A stretch of DNA of 64,000 bases from Hafnia alvei (GTDB lineage: Bacteria; Pseudomonadota; Gammaproteobacteria; Enterobacterales; Enterobacteriaceae): contig NZ_CP139992.1 of NCBI RefSeq assembly GCF_034424155.1, positions 310,001 to 374,000 on the forward strand, given 5' to 3'. Positions within the stretch are counted from its first letter, which is position 1, and each line of letters begins with the position of its first letter. The notes beneath the pieces are model-generated. The model was not told the origin of the DNA, made no database searches, and worked only from the letters and a program-made list of their open reading frames with translations. Made by a program: the position numbers and the translations under genes. Of the stretch, positions 39,389 through 50,421 are shown one piece after another.

Positions 39389-40249
39389 CTATTTTTTAGT
39401 GACGGGTGTTTGTAATCCCTTTGAGCCTAGCTTTCTGTCCTGAGCTTTGACTCGGCGCTGGAGTTTCTTAAGATCCTCTTCAGCAGGCAATTCCTCTGGT
39501 TTTATATGCCTTGATCCCAACATGTCCCGCACGCTGATATTATTTTGTTCGTGCTCTGACGTGATGGGCTGCTCACCGTGAAGGTCAATTTGCTGCACGT
39601 TATAATTGGTCATCTCGGTCGCTAGATTTTTAGCGGCAATAGTCAGAGTGGGAAGAAAATCGGCTAATGGGCGGTTTTTCACAATTCCGTACCGGTCTTT
39701 CATATCTTGAGTGGTATGCCCACCAAATAGTGCGGCGTCACCTCGAGAGCGAATGCGAGAGAAACCGGCATCATCAATACCGCGCTCATAAATATTCTGC
39801 GACAGCGCCTTCTCTGACTCTTTCAATCGATCTCTTGCCTCTAAGCGTTCGTATAAGCGCATACGATCTTCGATAAGCTCTTGTTTGCGAGTTTGTACGG
39901 CAAAGTAACTCTGAGCAAAGGCAATTTCCGGCTTACGTGGATCGCCATTCTGAGCAATCAGATAGCAGGCGTAACGTGTCAGAATAAGGTCTTCAACCGC
40001 CCGTTCCGCGCCGCTGCCCAGCAGAACCATTTTCGTGACGCCACGAAAATGGTCGAGTTCTTTGAAGCCAGATAAACGGCAGGCTTCAATGGATCTGATG
40101 ATGGCGGTTTGGAAGTTTTCCCAACGCACATAGCCCAGATGAGGCTGAAGGTCGCGCGCGAACCAAAACTCGATACCATCAGAATCAGTGCGTTGTGCGA
40201 GTGAATCGAAATGTTGCTGTAACATCTGAAGCTTTTTATCTAATGCCAT
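39389..40249 (-). CDS. dinD: DNA-damage-inducible protein D family (DinD-like)
   Basis: Resembles E. coli DinD, an SOS protein reported to inhibit RecA on single-stranded DNA. Shared segments: GSGAERAVEDLILTRYACYL, AQNGDPRKPEIAFAQSYFAV, QTRKQELIEDRMRLYERLEA, LFGGHTTQDMKDRYGI, and a basic C-terminus. 286 residues from the ATG after AGAGGG. No LexA box (CTG-N10-CAG) was seen upstream, unlike E. coli dinD. The codons for DHFRGVTKMV form an imperfect palindrome that is repeated just after the stop. The neighbours pgi and a symporter are core genes, so dinD looks like an accessory insertion. Confidence 0.85.
   Translation of the reverse strand: MALDKKLQMLQQHFDSLAQRTDSDGIEFWFARDLQPHLGYVRWENFQTAIIRSIEACRLSGFKELDHFRGVTKMVLLGSGAERAVEDLILTRYACYLIAQNGDPRKPEIAFAQSYFAVQTRKQELIEDRMRLYERLEARDRLKESEKALSQNIYERGIDDAGFSRIRSRGDAALFGGHTTQDMKDRYGIVKNRPLADFLPTLTIAAKNLATEMTNYNVQQIDLHGEQPITSEHEQNNISVRDMLGSRHIKPEELPAEEDLKKLQRRVKAQDRKLGSKGLQTPVTKK
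40026..40054. repeat. Copy of the dinD-flanking palindrome inside dinD
   Basis: ACCATTTTCGTG-ACG-CCACGAAAATGGTC matches the palindrome at 39357-39388 at 28 of 29 positions. It encodes DHFRGVTKMV of the DinD-like protein. Arms CATTTTCGTG and CACGAAAATG are complementary. Confidence 0.85.
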
Positions 40250-40355
40250 GGAAAATCCCTCTAAATAAGTAACGTCCAAAGATGGGCGTTATCCCTTGTT
40301 CAGAGGGGGACTTCCACGGCGTTTCGCTAGCTTTGCGAAGCGTATCGCAGGGTAT

Positions 40356-41603
40356 TTAACCTTGCATACAGGCTTTGCGCTTCAACCAATCCTTCCCTTC
40401 CACAAATCGCGTCACCATCATGGCGCAGACGGTATTTCCTGTGGAATTCAACAGCGTTGCGGGAACGTCGATGATGGTGCTGATAATCATGATGGTGCCG
40501 ACTAACTCAGGTGAGAAACCAAACACCGAGCAGATCATCAATTCACCGGTCATCCCGCCGCTTGGGATCGCGCCCATGACGGCACCGACGAGGAATGCGA
40601 CGCTGATGATGGCGGCGATATTCATCGGATCGCTCATATCTTTATGGAATAGCGTAAAGAGGAATACGATTTTGATGATGCCGCCGATTACCGAGCCATC
40701 TTTATGCGTGTTGGCACCCAAAGGGATGACAGTTTCAGCGATATCATGGGGGACGCCCATCTTTTTAGTCGCAATCAGGTTTGCTGGAATACAGGCAGCG
40801 CTGGATGAGGTGGCGACGGCGGTAATCGCTGGCGTCAGTACGTTAGACCAAAAGACTTTAACGCCCAGTTTTCCACCTGCAACAAACGCATACAGCGTGT
40901 TTGCACCAAAAAAGTAGATCACGGTCAGGATGAGGTAAAGCAGGAAAGCATTCAGATAGCCATTGATAATCTGCGGCCCTAAATGACCAACCGTAGCGGC
41001 AAAGTAGCAGCCTAAGCCAACCGGTGCGGCGTACATGATGATTTTCACCATGCGAAGAATAACGACGGTGCCTGAGGTCAGAAAGTTGGCGATTGGCTGA
41101 CCTTTTTCCCCTGACATCGAGGTAGCTAATCCTAACAACACGGAGAACACGATCAGCGGCAGCAGGCTAGATTTGGTAAACAGCTGCAGGAAATCAGGCA
41201 CGGTAAAGGTATTTACGATGATTTCACCGAGGCTTTTGCCGTGTGAATCCGGCGCAGGTGGCAAATGTGCAATCAGCGTACTGACGTCGACGTTTTGGAA
41301 TGGGTTATAAATCTGGGTACCGATGAAGGCGATAACGGCGGCAATGAGCGCGGTGCTTAGAAATACGGCAAAAACCGTTCCCATAATCTTGCCCAGACGC
41401 GCCATCTGTTTCATTTCAGCGATAGAAGACGAAATGCTGAGAAACACCAGCGGCACAATGACGACAAACATCAGATTAAGGAAAAGATCCCCGATCGGCT
41501 GCACAATTGCGGCCTTTTCTCCGAAAACGATACCGGATAGCCCGCCGAGGATAATCCCTAGCAGCAAGCAAATAGTAAAACCATAATGACGTAGTATTTT
41601 CAT
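40356..41603 (-). CDS. Dicarboxylate/amino acid:cation symporter (DAACS family)
   Basis: Inner-membrane symporter, 415 residues, same superfamily as GltP but a different branch. Features: VVIVPLVFLSISSSIAEMKQ, the serine motif TAVATSSSAACIPANLIATK, and GANTHKDGSVIGGIIKIVFL, where GltP has NLDGST. A cationic C-terminus follows. Substrate unknown; candidates are acidic amino acids or C4-dicarboxylates. It precedes dinD on the same strand but with a 106-bp gap holding no obvious terminator. Confidence 0.88.
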   Translation of the reverse strand: MKILRHYGFTICLLLGIILGGLSGIVFGEKAAIVQPIGDLFLNLMFVVIVPLVFLSISSSIAEMKQMARLGKIMGTVFAVFLSTALIAAVIAFIGTQIYNPFQNVDVSTLIAHLPPAPDSHGKSLGEIIVNTFTVPDFLQLFTKSSLLPLIVFSVLLGLATSMSGEKGQPIANFLTSGTVVILRMVKIIMYAAPVGLGCYFAATVGHLGPQIINGYLNAFLLYLILTVIYFFGANTLYAFVAGGKLGVKVFWSNVLTPAITAVATSSSAACIPANLIATKKMGVPHDIAETVIPLGANTHKDGSVIGGIIKIVFLFTLFHKDMSDPMNIAAIISVAFLVGAVMGAIPSGGMTGELMICSVFGFSPELVGTIMIISTIIDVPATLLNSTGNTVCAMMVTRFVEGKDWLKRKACMQG

Positions 41604-41782
41604 ATTATTTTATTTCTCAATCGTTAGAACACCCTGGCATAAGCTGCGGTAATCATTCGCGATCAGGCGAAAGTTGGCCGGACGACATAGTAAAACGATT
41701 AGCAAAAAAATGTCGCGAAATGTGAGGGCCGTTAAGTTTCTATCTGAGGATTTACAGATTTATTTTGGTTTGGGGATAGACG

Positions 41783-41800
41783 ACAAAATAGCCATTTTGT
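41783..41800. promoter_or_regulatory. 18-bp inverted repeat in the symporter-psiE interval
   Basis: ACAAAAT-AGCC-ATTTTGT is a perfect dyad 44 bp upstream of psiE and about 180 bp upstream of the divergent symporter. It is a candidate operator; no regulator recognised. No clear Pho box was found for psiE. Confidence 0.35.
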
Positions 41801-41843
41801 TAACTTGATCACATAAAATGATTAACGGCACAGAGGAACATCG

Positions 41844-42251
41844 ATGCCAGGAACCAAACAAGCGAGCGCTATCGCGAAGATTTTGCAGTGGATTTTGAAT
41901 GCTGGTCTGTTAATGCTGGCCGTGATTTTAGTGGTGTTTTTAGCGAAAGAAACCTTCACGCTAGGAACGGTGCTGTTTAACGCCAGCGAAACCGCATCCT
42001 CATATCTGCTCATTGAAGGGATTGTTATCTACTTCCTTTACTTCGAGTTCATTGCGCTTATCGTGAAGTATTTCCAGTCGGGATATCACTTTCCCTTACG
42101 TTATTTTATCTACATCGGTATTACCGCAATCATCCGTTTGATTATTGTCGACCACAAAAATCCAGCCGATACGCTGATTTATTCGGCGGCCATTTTGGTT
42201 CTTGTGGTGGCGCTATTTTTAGCGAATACAGAAAAACTCAAGCGAGAATAA
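41844..42251 (+). CDS. psiE: Phosphate-starvation-inducible protein PsiE
   Basis: Small inner-membrane protein of unknown function, induced by phosphate starvation in E. coli. 135 residues with four hydrophobic segments and the conserved block [40 protein letters not shown] and DHK, nearly identical to E. coli. It ends LKRE. The ribosome binding site is AGAGG. Next to malG (convergent), as near the E. coli mal locus. Confidence 0.95.
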   Translation: MPGTKQASAIAKILQWILNAGLLMLAVILVVFLAKETFTLGTVLFNASETASSYLLIEGIVIYFLYFEFIALIVKYFQSGYHFPLRYFIYIGITAIIRLIIVDHKNPADTLIYSAAILVLVVALFLANTEKLKRE

Positions 42252-42264
42252 GGCGAAAAGAAAA

Positions 42265-42309
42265 GGCGGCCAATAGGCCGCCAAAATCGTTATCGCTTTA
42301 GCGATAACG
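42265..42309. terminator. Two hairpins between convergent psiE and malG
   Basis: GGCGGCC / GGCCGCC around AATA (42265-42282), then CGTTATCGC / GCGATAACG around TTTA (42288-42309). Both are perfect stems; the first has AAAA flanks on both sides, suiting a bidirectional end. Confidence 0.7.
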
Positions 42310-42356
42310 GGATCGAATAACTGCAATGGCACAACAAAGACACAGGTTTTAACGCA

Positions 42357-43247
42357 TTACCCTTTCACACCGCCGGACGTGAGTCCGCCCACCAGCCAGC
42401 GCTGAGCTAGCAAGAATACGGCAGTAATTGGAATAGCAGACAGCACCGCCGCAGCGGCAAAGTCACCCCACAGATAGTTTTGCGGATTAAGGTATTGCTG
42501 CATGCCGACGGCCAACGTATAGCTATTCACATCACGCAAGAGCAGAGACGCCACCGGCACTTCGGTAATTGCGGCAATAAATGACAAGATGAAGACCACC
42601 GCCAAAATAGGTACCGACAACGGTAAAAGCACCAAGCGGAAAGCCTGCCAAGGTGTAGCGCCATCAAGAGCCGCGGCCTCTTCTAACGAGTTATCGATAG
42701 TTTCGAAATAGCCCTTAATCGTCCAAACATGCAACGCAATCCCACCCATATAAGCGAAAATTACGCCGCCGTGGGTATTAAGACCCAGGAACGGCACATA
42801 CTGGCCGATACGATCAAAGAGCGCATACAGCGCCACTAGCGACAGCACGGCTGGGAACATTTGGAATATCAGCATGCCTTTCAGCAGCGAGCTTTTGCCT
42901 TTGAATTTCATGCGCGCAAAAGCATAAGCACAGGTGGTGGAAAGCGTCACAATGCCTATTGCCGTAACCACGGCGATTTTAATCGAGTTCCATAGCCATA
43001 AAAGAACCGGGAACGGTGGCGGAGTGACGCTGCCATCTGCGTTAGTCACGCTCATTCCCAACGCCAACTGCCAGTGTTCCCAAGAAATATTCTCGGGAAT
43101 AAGGCTGCCGGTCGCAAAGTTGCCAGAGCGCAGCGAGATAGCGATGACCATCAGCAGCGGAAACATGATGGTACAGATAAAAGCCAGCAGCATCAGATGT
43201 GTAAACAGCAGGCGTAAACGCTGGGATTTCGGTTGAACCATAGCCAT
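42357..43247 (-). CDS. malG: Maltose ABC transporter permease MalG
   Basis: One of the two inner-membrane permeases of the maltose/maltodextrin importer MalFGK2. 296 residues, the length of E. coli MalG, beginning [20 protein letters not shown]. The EAA loop that docks MalK reads [20 protein letters not shown]. It ends SGGVKG. Last gene of the minus-strand malE-malF-malG operon, 16 bp after malF. Confidence 0.97.
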   Translation of the reverse strand: MAMVQPKSQRLRLLFTHLMLLAFICTIMFPLLMVIAISLRSGNFATGSLIPENISWEHWQLALGMSVTNADGSVTPPPFPVLLWLWNSIKIAVVTAIGIVTLSTTCAYAFARMKFKGKSSLLKGMLIFQMFPAVLSLVALYALFDRIGQYVPFLGLNTHGGVIFAYMGGIALHVWTIKGYFETIDNSLEEAAALDGATPWQAFRLVLLPLSVPILAVVFILSFIAAITEVPVASLLLRDVNSYTLAVGMQQYLNPQNYLWGDFAAAAVLSAIPITAVFLLAQRWLVGGLTSGGVKG

Positions 43248-43263
43248 GTTGTGGTCCCTCTCC

Positions 43264-44835
43264 TTAGTCGAAATTCATTTTGCTGGCTTTCAGATTCAGT
43301 ATCGCCAACGCGCCAACCAACAGGAAAATCAGTGTGGCAATCGCTGCCGCTAAACCAAAGTCTTGTCCACCGCCGCCTTCAAACGCGATGCGATAGGTAT
43401 AGCTCACCAGCAAATCGGTATAGCCTGCCGGCGTAGAGGTCCCGAGCATATCTGGACCGCCGTTGGTTAATAGCTGAATCAAAACAAAGTTATTAAAATT
43501 GAAGGCAAAACTGGCAATCATTAGCGGTGTTAACGGCTTGATCAGCAATGGCAGCGTGATGCGGAAAAAGTTCTGCATTGGGCCAGCGCCGTCCATCGCC
43601 GAGGCTTCGTACAAATCGTCTGGAATGGCTTTGAGCAAGCCCATGCACAAGATCATCATATACGGATAGCCGAGCCAGGTATTGACGATCAGAATCATGC
43701 TTTTGGCGGTGAGCGGATCGCTAAACCAAGCGGGTTTAATACCGAACAGATGGCTGAGCATCATGTTGATTTCACCGAAGCTTTGGTTGAACAACCCCTT
43801 AAAGATCAGTATGGAAATAAACGACGGTACGGCATAAGGCAGAATGAGCATCACGCGATACAGCGCCTTACCTTTTAACGCTTCCCACTGAACCACACAT
43901 GCCAGCACCATGCCGACGGCAACGGTGAACACCACGGTTAAGACCGAGAAGATAATGGTCCAGATAAAGATGCTGACGAACGGCTGGCGGATACCTTCAT
44001 CCTGTACCACGCGTAAAAAGTTTTTCCAGCCAATAGAAACGGTGAATCCAGGGCTGAGCTGTTCATTTTCCCATTGCCCTTGTGCATTCACCGCTTGATA
44101 GAATCCTACGTCGGTATTCGGACGATAGACGGTGCCCGTTTGATTGTTTTTGAGGGTTTCACCGTCTTGCTCAAGAGTATATAGCGGGCTGGTTCCGGCG
44201 AACTGACGCAGGGAACTCATGCGCAATTCACTGCTTTCGGGCAAAACTGCCACGATGTTATTTAAGGCCTGACGGTTTTGAGTAATCACCCGCAGCGTAG
44301 CGCGATCGCCCGTCTGTTCGGCGCTTTCTGGTTTCATGGTTAAGCGCTGTTCTTGAGCGCTGAAGCTAAAAGGATCTGAGATGTAAAGCCGATCGTTTTC
44401 GGGATTGGCTAGCTGTAAGCGCCACCGATCGCCTACGGGGTAAAGGCCAAAGCCGTAAGTTTTACCCGTGGTGAATTGACGCTGCATTAACACCGACTGT
44501 GCGCGTTCAAAGGTGAGCTGGTTAGTGCTGCTGTAATTGGTGAATGCGATGGCGATGGTGCAGATAAGGGGAAAGAGTACGAACAACCCCATTCCCGCAA
44601 GCCCCGGATAGACATAGCGCCACGCATAGGCTTTGCGATTGGCAAAAATGTAGAGTCCAGAACCCAGCAAAACCAGTGTCAGCATAGCAAACAGGTACTC
44701 GCCCTGTGCGTACATCACAATGGTGAGATAGCCCGTAAACAGGCACATGGCGGCGATAACGATCCATTTTAGTATGTCACTCTGCCACCATTTATCCGGC
44801 TTCGCGATTGGATATTCTGTATGGGATAACGACAT
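43264..44835 (-). CDS. malF: Maltose ABC transporter permease MalF
   Basis: Permease partner of MalG, with the large periplasmic P2 loop typical of MalF (about residues 100-285, from [14 protein letters not shown] to [14 protein letters not shown]). EAA loop: [20 protein letters not shown]. 523 residues against 514 in E. coli; the extra ones are in a longer N-terminus ([20 protein letters not shown]). The ATG follows GGGAGAG; in-frame starts upstream have no such site. A hairpin at 44933-44959 separates it from malE. Confidence 0.96.
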   Translation of the reverse strand: MSLSHTEYPIAKPDKWWQSDILKWIVIAAMCLFTGYLTIVMYAQGEYLFAMLTLVLLGSGLYIFANRKAYAWRYVYPGLAGMGLFVLFPLICTIAIAFTNYSSTNQLTFERAQSVLMQRQFTTGKTYGFGLYPVGDRWRLQLANPENDRLYISDPFSFSAQEQRLTMKPESAEQTGDRATLRVITQNRQALNNIVAVLPESSELRMSSLRQFAGTSPLYTLEQDGETLKNNQTGTVYRPNTDVGFYQAVNAQGQWENEQLSPGFTVSIGWKNFLRVVQDEGIRQPFVSIFIWTIIFSVLTVVFTVAVGMVLACVVQWEALKGKALYRVMLILPYAVPSFISILIFKGLFNQSFGEINMMLSHLFGIKPAWFSDPLTAKSMILIVNTWLGYPYMMILCMGLLKAIPDDLYEASAMDGAGPMQNFFRITLPLLIKPLTPLMIASFAFNFNNFVLIQLLTNGGPDMLGTSTPAGYTDLLVSYTYRIAFEGGGGQDFGLAAAIATLIFLLVGALAILNLKASKMNFD

Positions 44836-44932
44836 CAAACTCTCCCTCATTTCTCTTACGCCGGAGGCGGTTACGGACAACTTAAATTTCGATGTTCAGA
44901 CCCTATCCAGCCCATGCCGAGATCGCTGAGCA

Positions 44933-44959
44933 AACCCCTCCTCAGTGAAGAGGAGGGTT
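44933..44959. repeat. Hairpin between malE and malF
   Basis: AACCCCTCCTC (44933-44943) pairs with GAGGAGGGTT (44950-44959) with one bulge around AGTGAA. It sits after the malE stop within the operon. E. coli has REP elements in this same gap that protect malE mRNA and lower malF expression. Sequence resembles the gltP-dhaR hairpin (2721-2750). Confidence 0.65.
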
Positions 44960-44984
44960 AGAGTGGAGTCATTTACTGATGAAC

Positions 44985-46175
44985 TTATTTGGCGATACGT
45001 TGCTCTGCGCCGGTTAAGGCTTCTTTCACACTCTGACGACCATTTACCGCGTTGATAATGGCGCTGCGCTCGGCGTACCAGAAGGCGCTCATCTGCGGGA
45101 TGTTTGGCATGATTTCGCCTTTTTGGGCGTTTTGCATGGTGGCGGCGATTTTCGGATCTTTTTCCAGCGTTTCTTGGTAGGACTTCAGTGCAACCGCGCC
45201 CAGTGGTTTATCTTTATTAACCTGCTCCAGACCGGCATTGGTCATCAGGTAGTTTTCCAAGAACTCGGTGGCCAGCTCTTTATTCGGGCTAGCGGCATTG
45301 ATGCCTGCGCTGAGTACGCCAACAAACGGTTTGGATGGGTGGCCTTTGAAGGTTGGCAGCAGGGCAACGCCATAGTTGATGTTGCTCTTATCGATGTTTG
45401 ACCACGCCCAAGGGCCGTTAATGGTCATCGCGGTTTGCCCCTTATTGAACGCGGCTTCAGCGATGGAGTAATCGGTATCTGCATTGATATGCTTGTTTTT
45501 CACCAAATCAACGATGAACTGTAGGCCAGCCTGAGAGCCCGCATTATTCACGCCCACATCTTTGATGTTGTAGGTGCCGTTATCATATTTGAAGGCATAG
45601 CCGCCGTCGGCTGCGATGATTGGCCATGTGAAGTACGGTTCTTGTAGATTCCACATGATGGCGCTTTTGCCTTTAGCGCGCAGCTCTTTGTCTAGTACCG
45701 GAATTTCTTCCCACGTTTTTGGCGGCTCTGGCAGAAGGTCTTTGTTGTAAATCAGCGACAGTGCTTCAACGGCCACTGGGTAAGCAATCAGTTTGCCGTT
45801 AAAACGAACGGCGTCCCACGTGAATGGATAAAGCTTCTCTTGAAAGGCTTTAGAAGGATGGATTTCAGCCAACAGGCCAGACTGTGCATAACCCCCGAAA
45901 CGGTCATGAGCCCAAAAAATGATATCAGGACCATCGCCGGTAGCCGCGACCTGCGGGAACTTCTCTTCCAGCTTGTCTGGATGCTCAATCAGCACTTTGA
46001 TACCGGTTTCCTTCTCAAACTTTTTACCGACTTCGGCCAGGCCGTTATAGCCTTTATCGCCGTTAATCCAGATAACCAGTTTGCCTTCTTCAATTTTAGC
46101 GAACGCGGAAGAGGAGAGAACCAGTGTCGCCAGTGCCGAAAGGGCGAGGGTTCTGATGCCTGATTTCTTAGTCAT
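44985..46175 (-). CDS. malE: Periplasmic maltose/maltodextrin-binding protein MalE
   Basis: Binds maltose and maltodextrins in the periplasm and hands them to MalFGK2; also signals to chemoreceptors. A signal peptide ([20 protein letters not shown], then SSSAFA) is followed by mature [20 protein letters not shown], as in E. coli. 396 residues, same length. First gene of malEFG, divergent from malK across a 504-bp regulatory region. Confidence 0.98.
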   Translation of the reverse strand: MTKKSGIRTLALSALATLVLSSSAFAKIEEGKLVIWINGDKGYNGLAEVGKKFEKETGIKVLIEHPDKLEEKFPQVAATGDGPDIIFWAHDRFGGYAQSGLLAEIHPSKAFQEKLYPFTWDAVRFNGKLIAYPVAVEALSLIYNKDLLPEPPKTWEEIPVLDKELRAKGKSAIMWNLQEPYFTWPIIAADGGYAFKYDNGTYNIKDVGVNNAGSQAGLQFIVDLVKNKHINADTDYSIAEAAFNKGQTAMTINGPWAWSNIDKSNINYGVALLPTFKGHPSKPFVGVLSAGINAASPNKELATEFLENYLMTNAGLEQVNKDKPLGAVALKSYQETLEKDPKIAATMQNAQKGEIMPNIPQMSAFWYAERSAIINAVNGRQSVKEALTGAEQRIAK

Positions 46176-46679
46176 TATCCAATCCTTCTTGTTCTGTTTC
46201 TGTCGAGGTATGAGTTGATGTCTGTACCACCGAGCATGGAAGCCGAAGCGGTTCAGATAAGCCGTAGAGTACGAATCGTTGTTAGCCCCTGCTTGTAGGG
46301 GATTTCTGATGCAGTGCCATACTCCTTTACACGAGATTGCTTCTCATCCTCCCCCCTTCTACGCCCCAAGGGGGTTTCTTGTGATCTACTTAACACTACC
46401 GCCTATTCTGTGGATGTAGACACAAAATCACAGGGTTATTTTTGCAAGCAGGATCACGAATTCACTGAAAGGTATGAACTTTTCACCGCACGCTATTTTC
46501 TCTCATCCTCCTATCTCCTCCCCCATGAAAAACTTTGTTACGGATGATTACGCTTCTTTGCTTAACGCGCACTATCGGCAGCAATCGATAAGGCGCATCT
46601 GCTGAACGGCATGGCTAAGGATTAGGCCCGCTGAGATGTCGCGTTAGTGGACCTCATTAGTGATAGACAGGAGTAACGC
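46176..46679. promoter_or_regulatory. malE-malK divergent control region (MalT and CRP sites)
   Basis: 504 bp with no gene. Candidate MalT boxes (core GGATGA or GGAGGA): reverse-oriented CTCATCCTCC at 46342-46351 and 46502-46511, CTATCTCCTCCCCC at 46511-46524, and forward GGATGA at 46542-46547. Candidate CRP sites: TGTGATCTACTTAACA (46380-46395), TGTGGATGTAGACACA (46409-46424), TGCAAGCAGGATCACG (46443-46458). The order, MalT boxes on the outside and CRP sites between, is that known for E. coli malEp/malKp. Confidence 0.75.
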
Positions 46680-47789
46680 ATGGCGAGCGTAGCACTGCGA
46701 AACGTATATAAGGCTTACGGAGACGTCGTCATTTCTAAAGACGTTAACCTTGAAATCCAAGACGGCGAGTTTGTGGTTTTTGTTGGGCCGTCTGGCTGTG
46801 GTAAGTCGACACTGCTGCGCATGATTGCGGGTTTAGAAGATATCACTTCCGGTGAGCTACTTATTGCAGGCAAGCGCATGAATGAAGTGCCGCCCGCTGA
46901 GCGCGGTATTGGCATGGTTTTTCAGTCTTATGCTCTGTATCCGCATCTGTCCGTTGCCGACAATATGTCGTTTGGTCTCAAACTCGCTGGCACTAAAAAA
47001 GCAGAGATTACCCAGCGGGTGAATCAGGTTTCTGAAGTGCTACAGCTGGCTCATTTGCTCGATCGCCGCCCTAAGGCGTTATCCGGCGGTCAGCGTCAGC
47101 GCGTTGCGATTGGCCGAACGCTGGTGGCTGAGCCCGACGTATTCCTGCTTGATGAACCGTTATCAAACCTAGACGCCGCTTTGCGTGTGCAAATGCGTAT
47201 TGAGATTTCCCGTCTACATAAGCGCCTAGAGCGCACCATGATTTATGTTACCCACGATCAGGTCGAAGCCATGACGTTGGCCGACAAAATTGTGGTGCTG
47301 GATGGCGGTAGCGTCGCGCAGATCGGCAAGCCGCTGGAGCTTTACCACTATCCGGCTAACCGTTTTGTTGCGGGCTTTATCGGCTCGCCAAAAATGAATT
47401 TCCTACCCGTCAAAGTGACCGCCGCAGAACCGCAGCGAGTTCAGATTGAATTACCTAACCGCCAATTAGTATGGCTGCCGGTTGAAGGCACGGATGTGCA
47501 GGTTGGTGGCAACCTTTCGCTGGGGATCCGTCCTGAGCATTTGCTGCCGAGCCATGATGCTGAAGTCACCTTGGAAGGGGATGTTCAGGTTGTTGAGCAG
47601 TTAGGCAACGAAACCCAAATTCATATTCAGATCCCCGCGATTCGTCAAAACCTTGTTTACCGCCAGAACGATGTGGTGCTGGTAGATGAAGGCGCAAAAT
47701 TTGCCATTGGCCTGCCACCTGAACGCTGTCATCTGTTCCGAGAAGATGGTGTCGCTTGCCGACGGCTGCATAAGGAGCTGGGTGTCTAG
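46680..47789 (+). CDS. malK: Maltose ABC transporter ATPase MalK
   Basis: ATPase dimer that powers MalFG and also binds and restrains MalT. Walker [10 protein letters not shown] from residue 36, LSGGQ at 134-138, Walker B with D158-E159 ([11 protein letters not shown]), switch His192 (THDQVEAMT). The C-terminal regulatory domain (from about 240) carries the IRPEHLL segment. 369 residues, near E. coli (371). The ribosome binding site is AGGAGTAA. First gene of malK-lamB-malM. Confidence 0.98.
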   Translation: MASVALRNVYKAYGDVVISKDVNLEIQDGEFVVFVGPSGCGKSTLLRMIAGLEDITSGELLIAGKRMNEVPPAERGIGMVFQSYALYPHLSVADNMSFGLKLAGTKKAEITQRVNQVSEVLQLAHLLDRRPKALSGGQRQRVAIGRTLVAEPDVFLLDEPLSNLDAALRVQMRIEISRLHKRLERTMIYVTHDQVEAMTLADKIVVLDGGSVAQIGKPLELYHYPANRFVAGFIGSPKMNFLPVKVTAAEPQRVQIELPNRQLVWLPVEGTDVQVGGNLSLGIRPEHLLPSHDAEVTLEGDVQVVEQLGNETQIHIQIPAIRQNLVYRQNDVVLVDEGAKFAIGLPPERCHLFREDGVACRRLHKELGV

Positions 47790-47838
47790 CTCTGGGTTAG
47801 AGAGATGTTAGTTAACAATACGTTAGACCATACGTTGA

Positions 47839-49185
<1,347 letters not shown>

Positions 49186-49198
49186 CGGTTGTTTGACG

Positions 49199-49219
49199 GC
49201 GGCGGGACGATCCCGCCGC
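49199..49219 (+). repeat. Hairpin between lamB and malM
   Basis: A perfect 9-bp stem GCGGCGGGA / TCCCGCCGC with a 3-base loop, 14 bp after the lamB stop. No U tract, so it probably protects lamB mRNA and only partly limits malM, as the stem in the same gap does in E. coli. Confidence 0.65.
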
Positions 49220-49281
49220 GTTTGATTGAGCTCTGCTGCTTTCTTGCCATAGCGGCTGAGCTGTCTCTAAGGTGGTTCATA

Positions 49282-50223
49282 ATGAAAAGCAAAATGAATA
49301 ATAAAATCAAAGCTGTCATGAAAAAGAATACCATCGCGTTGAGCGTAGCCTTGGCGATGTTCAGCGTAATGCCGCTTAGCGTTCAGGCGGATGGCACCAT
49401 CCAACCGGCGAATGTTGCCACGGCACCGGCGATCCCTGCTAATACGTTACACCAGCTACCTTGGGAGCCATTGGTTCCTCCAGTAACGAAAACGGCAACC
49501 TTAACCAGCAGCAGCGCGCAGTTGCATGTCGGTGATATCCAAGGGGCGGTAGGGGCTTTTGCATTACCGGCCGATCGGGGTTCACTTGAAATTACCATCA
49601 GCAGCTTGGTGGAAGGCAAAAGGGTCTATGCCCCAAGCGTAATGGTTTTAGATGAAAATATGCGGCCTGCGGCATTTTATCCAAGCAGCTATTTCAGTTA
49701 TCAACAACCGGGCGTGATGAGTGGCGATCGTCTGGAAGGCACGCTGAAATTGACGCCTGCGCTAGGGCAAAAACAGATCTATATGGTGATCTACACCACG
49801 TCGCAGGATTTAGCCAAAACGACCCAAATGGTTGATCCCGCGAAAGCCTATGCGGCTGGTGTAGGAAATGCGGTGCCAAATATTCCTGATCCGATCGCGA
49901 TCCATCAGTCTACGGGCACGATCAAGATCAAGGTGAAGGCAGAACAGAATACCGGCAACGTGATGATCGGCGGGATCTTGCCGATGGCACCCAAAGAGCA
50001 GCCCGTAGTGGTAGGCGCTGCAGCGGCACCGGTTGCTACCGCGCCGTCAAAACCGGCTCAGCCAATGCTCAAAGATACCGACGAATATTTCAATAAAGGT
50101 ATCCGTGATGCAGTGAAAGGCGGAGATATTGATAAGGCATTGAAATTGATGAATGAAGCTGAACAACTTGGTTCAACCACTGCCCGTGAAACCTTTATTC
50201 ACAGCGTGAAAGGCAAGGGTTAA
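49282..50223 (+). CDS. malM: Maltose operon periplasmic protein MalM
   Basis: Periplasmic protein of unknown function, last in the malK operon. The ATG at 49282 follows TAAGGTGG and gives 313 residues with an N-terminal signal peptide (KKNTIALSVALAMFSVMPLS, cut near VQA/DG). Conserved blocks: PSSYFSYQQPGVMSGDRLEG, LTPALGQKQIYMVIYTTSQD, VDPAKAYAAGVGNAVPNIPD. An Ala/Pro-rich linker (AAAPVATAPSKPAQP) precedes the C-terminal EYFNKGIRDAVKGGDIDKAL. An upstream start at 49189 would remove a normal signal peptide and is unlikely. Confidence 0.93.
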   Translation: MKSKMNNKIKAVMKKNTIALSVALAMFSVMPLSVQADGTIQPANVATAPAIPANTLHQLPWEPLVPPVTKTATLTSSSAQLHVGDIQGAVGAFALPADRGSLEITISSLVEGKRVYAPSVMVLDENMRPAAFYPSSYFSYQQPGVMSGDRLEGTLKLTPALGQKQIYMVIYTTSQDLAKTTQMVDPAKAYAAGVGNAVPNIPDPIAIHQSTGTIKIKVKAEQNTGNVMIGGILPMAPKEQPVVVGAAAAPVATAPSKPAQPMLKDTDEYFNKGIRDAVKGGDIDKALKLMNEAEQLGSTTARETFIHSVKGKG

Positions 50224-50254
50224 ACCCGCGCTGTGGAAGCTGGCTCTTTGACTG

Positions 50255-50279
50255 GGTGCCCTTCGGGGCACCTTTTTTT
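50255..50279 (+). terminator. Terminator of malK-lamB-malM
   Basis: GGTGCCC-TTCG-GGGCACC with a UUCG tetraloop followed by seven T residues, 31 bases after the malM stop. Confidence 0.95.
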
Positions 50280-50421
50280 GTTTTGTATTTTCCTTCCTTG
50301 TTACCAAATTGATCATCTATTGCTACTGCTCTGCCTACGTCGGGTAATCTGAGTTACAATGAACCTCCCATTTTCAGCGTGGGCGAGGGTCGGCGCTAAA
50401 TTCTGTTTTGGAGTCACCGGA

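Noticed and set aside
40356-41603. Calling the symporter SstT or GltP
   Set aside because: The substrate motif (NTHKDGS) and overall sequence differ from both; only family assignment is safe.
46314-46547. 77-codon frame in the malE-malK region
   Set aside because: It spans the MalT and CRP sites and lacks any coding signal.
49189-49281. 31-codon N-terminal extension of malM
   Set aside because: It would bury the signal peptide and contains the lamB-malM hairpin; the ATG at 49282 has a good ribosome binding site.
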